Positions 50,651 through 58,402 of a stretch of DNA of 64,000 nt are shown here, piece by piece. The stretch is taken from the NCBI RefSeq assembly GCF_001612555.1, contig NZ_CP015110.1, positions 2,666,001 to 2,730,000 of the forward strand. Reading direction: 5' to 3'. Made by a program: the position numbers and the translations under genes. Origin of the DNA: Acinetobacter sp. TGL-Y2 (GTDB lineage Bacteria > Pseudomonadota > Gammaproteobacteria > Pseudomonadales > Moraxellaceae). The number at the start of each line of letters is the position of its first letter. Within the stretch, counting starts at the first letter, position 1. Under the pieces are notes generated by a model. It saw nothing but the letters and a program-made list of their open reading frames with translations. It was not told the DNA's origin and searched no databases.

Positions 50651-52453
50651 ATGCCACAATACAAAGCGCCCTTACGTGACATGCAATTCGTGTTGCATGA
50701 ATTATTAAATGCTGAAGATCACTATGCAAAGCTCCCTGCATTCTCCGAAAACGTAAGCCGTGAATTGGTTGATCAATACTTAGAGGCTGCGGCTGACTTT
50801 TGTGAAAATGAACTTTCACCACTGAACCAAGTGGGCGACCGTGAAGGTTGTACTTGGAATGATGGCATTGTCACCACGCCAACAGGTTTTAAAGAAGCTT
50901 ATCAAAAATATGTTGAGCTTGGCTTCCCTTCACTTGCTGCAGAAGAACAATACGGCGGTCAAGGCTTACCGAACTCACTCGGCATCATCATTTCTGAAAT
51001 GATAGGTTCATCTAACTGGGCTTGGGGTATGTACCCAGGTCTTTCTCATGGTGCGGTGCGTACGATTGAGCATCATGGTACAGATGAGCAAAAACAAACC
51101 TATTTGACCAAATTGGTTTCAGGTGAGTGGACAGGTACCATGTGCTTAACAGAATCCCATGCTGGTTCTGACTTAGGCATTATCCGTACTAAAGCTGAAC
51201 CCAATGCTGATGGTAGCTTTGCAATCTCGGGTGAGAAAATCTTTATCTCTGCTGGTGAGCACGACATGGCGGACAACATTGTCCACATCGTACTTGCACG
51301 TCTTCCAGGTGCACCTAAAGGCACTAAAGGTATTTCACTGTTTATCGTACCGAAGTTCAACTTAACCGCTGATGGTGAGGTCGGTGAGCGTAACGCAGTG
51401 CGTTGTGGTTCGATTGAACACAAAATGGGTATTCATGGTAATGCGACCTGTGTCATCAACTTTGATCGTGCCACGGGTTATCTGATTGGCCCTGAAAACC
51501 GCGGTCTAAATGCAATGTTCACCTTTATGAACACCGCGCGTATTGGTACTGCGGTTCAAGGTTTGGCTGCATCTGAAAGTTCATTCCAAGGTGCGCTGGC
51601 GTATGCTAAAGATCGTTTAGCGATGCGTGCCCTTTCAGGTCCGAAAGCGCCTGAAAAAGAAGCTGATCCAATTATTGTTCACCCTGCTGTTCGTAATATG
51701 CTGTTGACTCAAAAAGCATTTGCAGAAGGCGCGCGTGCTTTGGTTTATAACTTAGCCTTGTATGCAGATACTGCTGAAAAAGGCGAAACCGAAGAAGAGC
51801 GTAAAGTGGCAGACAACTTGTTGTCGCTCCTGACGCCAATTGCTAAAGCATTCTTAACTGAAGCCGGCTCAGAAGCTGCGAAACATGGTGTACAAGTGTT
51901 TGGTGGTCATGGCTTTATTTCAGAACATGGCATGGAACAAATTGTACGTGATACACGTATTGCATGTTTGTATGAAGGTACAACTGAAATTCAGGCACTT
52001 GATTTATTGGGTCGTAAAGTCCTGCAAACTCAAGGCGCAATGCTGAAAGATTTCACCAAGATCATTCACAAATTCAATGAAGCAAATCAAGACAATCCGG
52101 CAATGAAAGAATTTGTTGAGCCGCTTGCTTTACTGAACAAAGAATGGGGCGATTTGACCATGCAGATTGGTATGCGTGCCATGCAAAATCCAGATGAAGT
52201 GGGTGCTGCAGCAGTCGACTACCTGTATTTCTCAGGGTATATCACGCTTGCATACCAATGGGCGCGTATGGCACTTGTTGCACAGCAACAATTGGCTGCC
52301 GGTTCAACTGAAGTGGATTTCTACAATGCTAAAATTGCGACTGCGCGATTCTACTTCAAGAAAATTTTGCCACGTGTACGTTCGCATGTAGACGTGATTG
52401 CAAGTGGCTTAGAACCACTCATGTCATTAGATGCAGAACATTTCGCATTCTAA
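50651..52453 (+). CDS. Acyl-CoA dehydrogenase, large (600 aa) type
   Basis: The 600-residue flavoprotein starts PQYKAPLRDMQFVLHELLNA and has the ACAD motifs: FAD/substrate region TGTMCLTESHAGSDLG and GEKIFISAGEHD, then HGVQVFGGHGFISEHGMEQIVRD and the catalytic-Glu helix region RIACLYEGTTEIQALDLLGRK. A C-terminal extra domain (after about residue 470) marks it as the large class with DmdC-like C-terminus. It oxidises acyl-CoA to enoyl-CoA, passing electrons to ETF; chain length is unknown. AGGAAACCGAT precedes the ATG. A paralog lies 171 bases downstream. Confidence 0.92.
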   Translation: MPQYKAPLRDMQFVLHELLNAEDHYAKLPAFSENVSRELVDQYLEAAADFCENELSPLNQVGDREGCTWNDGIVTTPTGFKEAYQKYVELGFPSLAAEEQYGGQGLPNSLGIIISEMIGSSNWAWGMYPGLSHGAVRTIEHHGTDEQKQTYLTKLVSGEWTGTMCLTESHAGSDLGIIRTKAEPNADGSFAISGEKIFISAGEHDMADNIVHIVLARLPGAPKGTKGISLFIVPKFNLTADGEVGERNAVRCGSIEHKMGIHGNATCVINFDRATGYLIGPENRGLNAMFTFMNTARIGTAVQGLAASESSFQGALAYAKDRLAMRALSGPKAPEKEADPIIVHPAVRNMLLTQKAFAEGARALVYNLALYADTAEKGETEEERKVADNLLSLLTPIAKAFLTEAGSEAAKHGVQVFGGHGFISEHGMEQIVRDTRIACLYEGTTEIQALDLLGRKVLQTQGAMLKDFTKIIHKFNEANQDNPAMKEFVEPLALLNKEWGDLTMQIGMRAMQNPDEVGAAAVDYLYFSGYITLAYQWARMALVAQQQLAAGSTEVDFYNAKIATARFYFKKILPRVRSHVDVIASGLEPLMSLDAEHFAF

Positions 52454-52477
52454 TGGGCGCTGATCAAAAAGCGTAAA

Positions 52478-52518
52478 AAAGAAAGGGACAGTCATAGATT
52501 TGGCCGTCCTTTTTCTTT
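52478..52518 (+). terminator. Terminator-like hairpin between the paralogs
   Basis: AAAGAAAGGGAC and GTCCTTTTTCTTT pair imperfectly. It suggests the two dehydrogenase genes are at least partly separate transcription units. Confidence 0.5.
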
Positions 52519-52624
52519 ATAAATGATTCAAGACATTAACCTTTGGTCGTCTAACCACAACCGATTTGCTTGTTTAGACTGCTGAGTATTCAAAATAGAT
52601 TTAACAAAAAATAGGTGACGGAAA

Positions 52625-54406
52625 ATGCCAATTTATAATGCGCCTCTTGCAGACATGAAATTCATCTTAAATGATGTATTCAATGCAGAACAATTCTGGC
52701 AAGCCAATGAAAATCTAAACCATGTCGATGCTGCAACAGCTGAAGCAATTCTAGAAGAAATGGCAAAATTTGCTCAAAATGTCACACTGCCTTTAAACCG
52801 CACGGGTGATGAAGAAGGTGCAACCTATAATAATGGTGCAGTTACCACCCCTGCTGGCTTTAAAGAAGCATTTAAACAATATGCCGATGGGGGTTGGATT
52901 GGCTTAGCAGCAGATGAGGAATGGGGCGGTCAAGCCATGCCAAAAATGCTCACTGTCCTTGCAGATGAAATGCTATTTGCCACCAACCCCTCTTTCATGC
53001 TCTACCCGCTGCTTTCTGTAGGCGCAGGTATGGCGTTAAACAGCTATGCATCGCAAGAACAAAAAGAAACCTATTTACCTAAAATTTATTCAGGTGAATG
53101 GTCAGGTACGATGTGTTTGACGGAGCCGCATGCGGGTACAGATTTAGGCATTATCAAAACCAAAGCTGAACGCAATGAAGATGGTACTTACAATATTACA
53201 GGCACCAAGATTTTTATTACGGGTGGTGATCACGATTTAGCTGAAAATATCATTCATTTGGTCTTGGCAAAAACACCAGATGCGCCTGCGGGTTCACGTG
53301 GTATTTCACTGTTCATCGTGCCTAAATTTATCGTGAATGCAGATGGCTCTCTAGGCGAGCGTAATACTGCAGGCCCAGGTTCAATCGAACACAAAATGGG
53401 AATTAAAGCCTCTGCAACTTGCGTGATGAATTTCGATGCAGCCAAGGGTTATTTGGTCGGTAAAGAAAATGAAGGCTTGGCAGCGATGTTCGTGATGATG
53501 AATTACGAGCGTTTGTCGATGGGTATTCAAGGCTTAGGTGCTTCTGAATACGCCTATCAAAATGCCGCGCAATACGCGACAGATCGCTTGCAAGGTCGCA
53601 GTGCAACTGGTGCAAAAACTCCTAAGAAGCCAGCAGACAGTATTTTAGTTCATGGTGATGTGCGTCGCATGCTATTAAATGCACGTGCCAATAACGAAGC
53701 ATCACGTGCCTTTGCCGTCTATGTGGGTCAACAGCTTGATATTACCAAGTACTCAACTGACCCAGAAGCAGTCGCTGCAGCAAACAATCGTGTCGCGCTG
53801 CTTACACCCATTGCCAAAGCATACTTAACCGACACTGCATTTAACGCAACTTTAGATGCTCAAATGGTGTTTGGTGGTCATGGTTATATTCGTGAATGGG
53901 GTATGGAGCAATGCATCCGTGACTTACGTATTTCCCAGATTTATGAAGGCACCAATGGCGTTCAATCCCAAGATTTAATTGGTCGTAAAACCATTAAGTG
54001 TCAAGGTCAATTCATTGCTGAATATATCGCTGAAATTCGTGACTTTGCCAATGATTTGGATTCTGAGCTGAATTTCATTAAAGACGCGACTTTAGATGCA
54101 GCAACTGAACTTGAAGTGATGACTCAAATCGTTTTAGAACGTGCGAGTGAAAACCCAGACTACGCAAATGCCGCAGCAGTAGATTATTTACACGCAGTGG
54201 GTCTACTTAGCTTTAGCTATATGTTTGCTAAAATTGCTAAAGCAGCCAATGCGAAACAAGGCGAATTTTTCCAAAACAAATTGGCTTTAGTTGCTTACTT
54301 TATCCAGCGTATTCTGCCTGACTTAAATACACGTATTGCACGTATTAAAGCCAGCTCAGATACGGTGATGGGCTTTAGTGAAGACTACTTTACACAGCAG
54401 TCTTAA
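52625..54406 (+). CDS. Acyl-CoA dehydrogenase, paralog of upstream gene
   Basis: The 593-residue protein starts PIYNAPLADMKFILNDVFNA and matches the preceding gene in length and motifs: SGTMCLTEPHAGTDLG, GTKIFITGGDHD, AQMVFGGHGYIREWGMEQCIRD and ISQIYEGTNGVQSQDLIGRK. The pair arose by tandem duplication but has diverged, especially in the C-terminal domain (from about residue 460). Both should feed beta-oxidation; different chain lengths are a reasonable guess. GGTGACGGAAA precedes the ATG. A long hairpin at 54421 terminates transcription. Confidence 0.92.
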   Translation: MPIYNAPLADMKFILNDVFNAEQFWQANENLNHVDAATAEAILEEMAKFAQNVTLPLNRTGDEEGATYNNGAVTTPAGFKEAFKQYADGGWIGLAADEEWGGQAMPKMLTVLADEMLFATNPSFMLYPLLSVGAGMALNSYASQEQKETYLPKIYSGEWSGTMCLTEPHAGTDLGIIKTKAERNEDGTYNITGTKIFITGGDHDLAENIIHLVLAKTPDAPAGSRGISLFIVPKFIVNADGSLGERNTAGPGSIEHKMGIKASATCVMNFDAAKGYLVGKENEGLAAMFVMMNYERLSMGIQGLGASEYAYQNAAQYATDRLQGRSATGAKTPKKPADSILVHGDVRRMLLNARANNEASRAFAVYVGQQLDITKYSTDPEAVAAANNRVALLTPIAKAYLTDTAFNATLDAQMVFGGHGYIREWGMEQCIRDLRISQIYEGTNGVQSQDLIGRKTIKCQGQFIAEYIAEIRDFANDLDSELNFIKDATLDAATELEVMTQIVLERASENPDYANAAAVDYLHAVGLLSFSYMFAKIAKAANAKQGEFFQNKLALVAYFIQRILPDLNTRIARIKASSDTVMGFSEDYFTQQS

Positions 54407-54420
54407 TCGGGTCATCATAA

Positions 54421-54458
54421 AAATGCCTGATCTTCATATTTGAGGATCAGGCATTTTT
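54421..54458. terminator. Terminator of the second dehydrogenase
   Basis: AAATGCCTGATC and GATCAGGCATTT (54421-54432 with 54445-54456), followed by a T run. Confidence 0.9.
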
Positions 54459-54522
54459 TTATATTTTCAATGAAGCATGTATGATGACACTACGCTTGAA
54501 ACCCTACATACTTTCATTCACT

Positions 54523-54732
54523 TTAAAGCTTTTCGAGAATAATCCCCGTCACTAAACCTTGAGCTGAATCAGGTGTTTTTTTAATTTTGACAATTTTAAT
54601 CTGTCCGTTCGAATGTAGCTCTTCACACAGTGTAATCACTTTGTGTAATTCCTCTGCTTCAATGCCTGAGCCCAAAATAAGTTTCTTTCCATGCTCTAAG
54701 CTATCAATTTTTGTTTGAATTTTATTTAACAT
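54523..54732 (-). CDS. Small hypothetical protein (69 aa)
   Basis: The 69-residue product begins MLNKIQTKIDSLEHGKKLIL and contains a helix (EAEELHKVITLCEELHS) and a beta strand segment (QIKIVKIKKT). It is soluble and lysine/glutamate-rich. I do not recognise the family. AAGGAAGAAATC precedes ATG 54732; nine further upstream codons have no SD. It lies between a terminator and the divergent psiE gene. Confidence 0.6.
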   Translation of the reverse strand: MLNKIQTKIDSLEHGKKLILGSGIEAEELHKVITLCEELHSNGQIKIVKIKKTPDSAQGLVTGIILEKL

Positions 54733-54906
54733 GATTTCTTCCTTATAGTTAAACAACACTCAACATGATTTTTGAATAAAAAAAATACTATAAATCAAAT
54801 ATTCACATAATTTTAAAGGTATTTGCTATGTAATGTGCATGAAAATTGCATAGTCATGAAAGTTAGTACAATTTCATCATTCCACCCTAACAATTAGGCG
54901 GACAGT

Positions 54907-55404
54907 ATGAGCAATAAAAGCCCACGAGTTGAAAAAATAGAATCCCTCTTAGATCGTTTCGGCAATACTGCCGTGGAAAGCTTTCACTACGTTGCGCTGT
55001 TTATTATTGGCTGTATGGTCATTTGGTCTGCTACACATACTATATTTGACATTTTAACGGTTAAACAATATGCGACCATTGATGATATTTTATTGTTATT
55101 TATCTATTTAGAACTTGGTGCAATGGTCGGTATTTATTTCAAGACCAATCATATGCCTGTTCGCTTTTTGATTTATATCGCCATTACGGCGCTGACCCGT
55201 CTGCTGATTTCTGACATCCAACACGACCATAAAGCCGATATGGATTTGGTGATCATAACAGGTTCAATTTTAATTCTGGCTTTTGCCATTTTAGTGGTGC
55301 GCTTCGGATCTTGGAACTTCCCGTCGGTCATGCGCGACAAGCACAATGAGCAACCAGTGCCTATCGGAAAAACCCCACGCCCTGAAGACGATGAATTGGC
55401 TTAG
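54907..55404 (+). CDS. psiE: Phosphate-starvation-inducible PsiE family protein
   Basis: The 165-residue membrane protein has four helices and the PsiE pattern: FHYVALFIIGCMVIWSA, LLLFIYLELGAMVGIYFKTNHMPVRFLIYIAITALTRLLI and VIITGSILILAFAILVVRFGS. Its ATG has a GGCGGACAGT region rather than a clean SD. PsiE in E. coli is induced by phosphate limitation and cAMP; its function is unknown. The GLU in LELGAM is conserved in the family. It is inner-membrane and monocistronic, converging with the RcnB-like gene. Confidence 0.85.
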   Translation: MSNKSPRVEKIESLLDRFGNTAVESFHYVALFIIGCMVIWSATHTIFDILTVKQYATIDDILLLFIYLELGAMVGIYFKTNHMPVRFLIYIAITALTRLLISDIQHDHKADMDLVIITGSILILAFAILVVRFGSWNFPSVMRDKHNEQPVPIGKTPRPEDDELA

Positions 55405-55459
55405 TATTTAAACGCATTGCAAGCGACAATCATTACTTTGGAATGAAAGGTCCTCATTT

Positions 55460-56035
55460 TTAACGATCATTGGGAATTTGTAAATAACGCCCATTTTGGT
55501 AAATCCAGTGCATGCCCACCGCTGGATCTGGCAAATGATAACGGCGCCAGTCCGAGATCAACATATAATTTGAACTTTCAATATGACTGTTTGCATCCCC
55601 GTAAACAAAGCCTTTTTGCTCTGAATGGTACTGCGTTTGTTGAGGAAAGGACTGCTGATAGATAATACTGATGCCATTTTGTTGTGGATAGCTTTGCTGC
55701 GGATAAGCTCGATGCTGATGCTGGTTTGGATAAGCTCCTCGATTTGGATACGGTCTGCTTGGATAAGCTGGATACTGCTGAACAGGCGGACGAATGGGAT
55801 AATGCTGTGGCGGTAACGGCGTGCCATATGGATCTGCATAGCCTTTATAGGTTGAGTAGCCATACGGACTTTTCGGTGCATGAAGTCGAGACGGCGCATA
55901 CGACTTCCTGTCCCCACTTGTATAATTTGCCCAATCATTGGCAGCGAGAGACGACATCGATATGGACATCACAGCCATAGCTATAGCGCCTAATAATATC
56001 GGCTGAATGTATTTTCTCGTATATTTAAGGTTCAT
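55460..56035 (-). CDS. RcnB-like periplasmic protein
   Basis: The 191-residue protein has a signal peptide (about 1-31, ending SSLA) and a long Pro/Tyr/Gln-rich region (PYPNRGAYPNQHQHRAYPQQ and similar) from about residue 60 to 130. The C-terminus DWRRYHLPDPAVGMHWIYQNGRYLQI is the RcnB family core. RcnB proteins are periplasmic and help nickel/cobalt homeostasis in E. coli, but many relatives lack metal roles. The Tyr/Pro-rich insert is unusually long. It is convergent with psiE with only a short gap. Confidence 0.78.
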   Translation of the reverse strand: MNLKYTRKYIQPILLGAIAMAVMSISMSSLAANDWANYTSGDRKSYAPSRLHAPKSPYGYSTYKGYADPYGTPLPPQHYPIRPPVQQYPAYPSRPYPNRGAYPNQHQHRAYPQQSYPQQNGISIIYQQSFPQQTQYHSEQKGFVYGDANSHIESSNYMLISDWRRYHLPDPAVGMHWIYQNGRYLQIPNDR

Positions 56036-56218
56036 CGCTCCCCCATTTCAGCTCTAGAGTGTCTTAGTCTTTGCCAAATTTACAGCTCAATTAAAGATAA
56101 AGCATGGATGGTAATTATACAATTATTAACCAAGCACATGCAGATATAGAGAAGATTAGGTATTGGGGAGCACGCTTCTGTTAAAATAGCTTTTTTACAT
56201 TTTGCGGGAATTTAAATC

Positions 56219-56683
56219 ATGCCTGAAATGAGTTTCGATCGTCTGCATCAATTTTTCTGTAAAGTACCCAGTGTGCAAAAAGCATTTATTGACAGCTATG
56301 GTTCAGATGGCAAACATGCATGGTGGTTTAAATTTCAAATCAATATTGAGCATCCCCTGGCATGGCAAACGGTGCAAGAACTGGGTCATGTGCTGAACTA
56401 TATTTCTAAAAATGAACGTCTACCGACACAGTTTTTACCGGTGTCTCCACCACCTTATATGAATGGTGAAGCCAAACAATTCTTGGCTTGGGTGATTCAA
56501 TGTAATCATGCTGACTTTTCACCAGATGTCGTCTGCAATTGGCTTGAGGCACGTTTACCACAACCTGTTGAAGATGAAAATAGCTGGAAAATCAAAACCG
56601 ATATTAAAGAGCTGGAAAACGAGTTAAACAGCATGACAGATAAAGATTTAGATGCCTTAGTTCCACCGCATCCTGAGACATAA
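56219..56683 (+). CDS. Hypothetical protein (154 aa)
   Basis: The 154-residue cytoplasmic protein begins MPEMSFDRLHQFFCKVPSVQKAF, with a Trp-rich centre (GKHAWWFKFQINIEHPLAWQTVQELGHVL) and an acidic tail with a possible coiled helix (DIKELENELNSMTDKDLD). I do not recognise a named family. There is no signal peptide and no membrane segment. The ATG at 56219 lacks a strong SD, although GCGGGAATT lies nearby. A REP-like repeat follows its stop. Confidence 0.6.
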   Translation: MPEMSFDRLHQFFCKVPSVQKAFIDSYGSDGKHAWWFKFQINIEHPLAWQTVQELGHVLNYISKNERLPTQFLPVSPPPYMNGEAKQFLAWVIQCNHADFSPDVVCNWLEARLPQPVEDENSWKIKTDIKELENELNSMTDKDLDALVPPHPET

Positions 56684-56735
56684 TTTTGACTTATTCATCC
56701 TGATCGTTAAAATCCCTTCCAAACGACCGTTTACA

Positions 56736-56830
56736 CCTCTCCCTAACCCTCTTCTGTAAAGAGAGGGAAATCTTCCTCCCTTTTGTGACAAGGCTAAAAG
56801 TCCCTGTTTATCAAAGAGGGACTTAGGGAG
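56736..56830. repeat. REP-like palindromic intergenic repeat
   Basis: A segment with outer arms CTCCCTAA (56739-56746) and TTAGGGAG (56823-56830), and inner GAGAGGG/CCCTC pairs, folds into a long hairpin. It resembles the CTCCCTAACCCTC-type intergenic repeats found in many copies in proteobacterial genomes. It sits between convergent genes. No second copy is in this window. Confidence 0.65.
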
Positions 56831-56843
56831 ATTATGTTATTCA

Positions 56844-58307
56844 TTAAAAGGTCGACAAACCGCTCCACTCCATAAAGCGATAAACGCCATATTTGAGTTT
56901 GGACTCATCTGCATATTGCACATAATCCACACTCATATTTTTACCATTGAGGTTTGACCAAGCGGTATTAAAGTACTGCTGTGCATCTGTAAACACGGCT
57001 GCATCTGTTTTGCCAACCACCCGCAAATTGGTTTCCAAATTATAATTTTTCAAATTACGTGCAGTAAAATTCGCTGAACCTAAAATTAACTCACTACGTT
57101 GAGCATTTGATTTTAAAATCATTTTACTGTGACATTGCTCGCCTTGGGTGTTGCACCAACGCACTCTTATCCCTGCATCATTGAGCTCAGAAGCCACTTG
57201 GCGGTTCGGTATACCATTCTTCTGGCGCCCAAATGCATCTTTATTGGGATCCAGTAAAACCTGTACCTTGACTCCGCGCTGTTTGGCATCCATTAAAGCA
57301 TTAATAATCTTGCGCTCAGATAAATAAAACATTGCCAAATCAATATTTTCTTTGGCTTTGGCAGTTTCAATCAAATTCAAGGTGGCATCTAAAATCGCTT
57401 TTTCAGTTAGCACTTGCACTTGTGGCAAGGTCTTCTCACCTTCAAACTCGCCCGCAACAATGCCCGGCACTGAGCCTTTAGACATTAAGCTGACGGCCTG
57501 TTCGGTTTTTAAAACGTCTATTGCAGTATGACCATTCACGATCAGTGCAACATTAGAATGACGTGAGCTGCCATCATGTGGATTCATTGAGGTTACCAAT
57601 GCCTTCCAACCATCAACACTATCCACCACCATCGTTTTGCGGTGATTCGCTTTAAAATTGAATAAAGTCAAATAACTGCGTAAGGTGATTTTCTCATCAC
57701 CAAATGGATTGGGGAGCCAACCCTTTTCAGGATTATTTGGAATGCCTTGACAGCACAAATACCATAGACCTGACCAAAGTGGGTTCGATGCGCGTAGTGG
57801 CGTCAAATCTGTCTCAATTACTTCGACACCCACTTGGCGTAAGGCACGATAATGATCAGGCGCAATGCCCCCATAGACTGAGTTAATCGGATCTGTAATA
57901 AATTTAATCTCAATTTGGGGGTTAAACTTACGCTTTTGCACCAAGGCATCGGTGAGCTTTTGAGTCAAAGCATCATGCTGAATTTTAGACTCTCCCAATG
58001 CTTGGTTAAACAAGAACATATCCACCACAATGGTGGTTTGCGCTTGATCGATCAAACTCAACATTTCATTAAAAATATGATGATCTTGTTGCTGCTTGCC
58101 ATTTGCATCTAAGTAAGTTGAGTCTGCAATAAACTTCACTTCGGCATGTCGAAGCTTGCCTGTATAATCTAAACCTTCAGGCAAAGGCTTATACATATGA
58201 TAAAGCGCTGAAGATAAATACCCCAAAGCCAACATACCCACTATCAAGCCAAAGTATTGACGACCTGACCAGTTCAATTTTCGATGAATTCGCTGAAAAA
58301 TACGCAT
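56844..58307 (-). CDS. Phospholipase D-family protein (cardiolipin synthase-like)
   Basis: The 487-residue protein has an N-terminal membrane anchor (YFGLIVGMLALGYLSSALY) and two HKD motifs: H222-x-K224 in NHRKTMVVD and H393-x-K395 in CHSKMILKS, each followed by a GSANF/MNPHDG segment. The family includes cardiolipin synthases and phosphatidyl transferases. The spacing (about 171 residues between HKDs) is typical, but the N-terminal part differs from ClsA. The inner-membrane or periplasmic substrate is undefined. The terminator after znuD separates it from that gene. Confidence 0.85.
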   Translation of the reverse strand: MRIFQRIHRKLNWSGRQYFGLIVGMLALGYLSSALYHMYKPLPEGLDYTGKLRHAEVKFIADSTYLDANGKQQQDHHIFNEMLSLIDQAQTTIVVDMFLFNQALGESKIQHDALTQKLTDALVQKRKFNPQIEIKFITDPINSVYGGIAPDHYRALRQVGVEVIETDLTPLRASNPLWSGLWYLCCQGIPNNPEKGWLPNPFGDEKITLRSYLTLFNFKANHRKTMVVDSVDGWKALVTSMNPHDGSSRHSNVALIVNGHTAIDVLKTEQAVSLMSKGSVPGIVAGEFEGEKTLPQVQVLTEKAILDATLNLIETAKAKENIDLAMFYLSERKIINALMDAKQRGVKVQVLLDPNKDAFGRQKNGIPNRQVASELNDAGIRVRWCNTQGEQCHSKMILKSNAQRSELILGSANFTARNLKNYNLETNLRVVGKTDAAVFTDAQQYFNTAWSNLNGKNMSVDYVQYADESKLKYGVYRFMEWSGLSTF

Positions 58308-58310
58308 AAC

Positions 58311-58345
58311 AAAAAACCTAGTCCAATGGCATCAGACTAGGTTTT
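58311..58345 (-). terminator. Terminator of znuD
   Basis: AACCTAGTC and GACTAGGTT (58315-58323 with 58335-58343) extended by an A run, so a T run follows on the minus strand, 58 bases past the znuD stop. Confidence 0.8.
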
Positions 58346-58402
58346 ATTGCATTCATTTTCAAGGGGAATTGTGTTTATCACACCAAGCTGAACTACCCTA
58401 AA

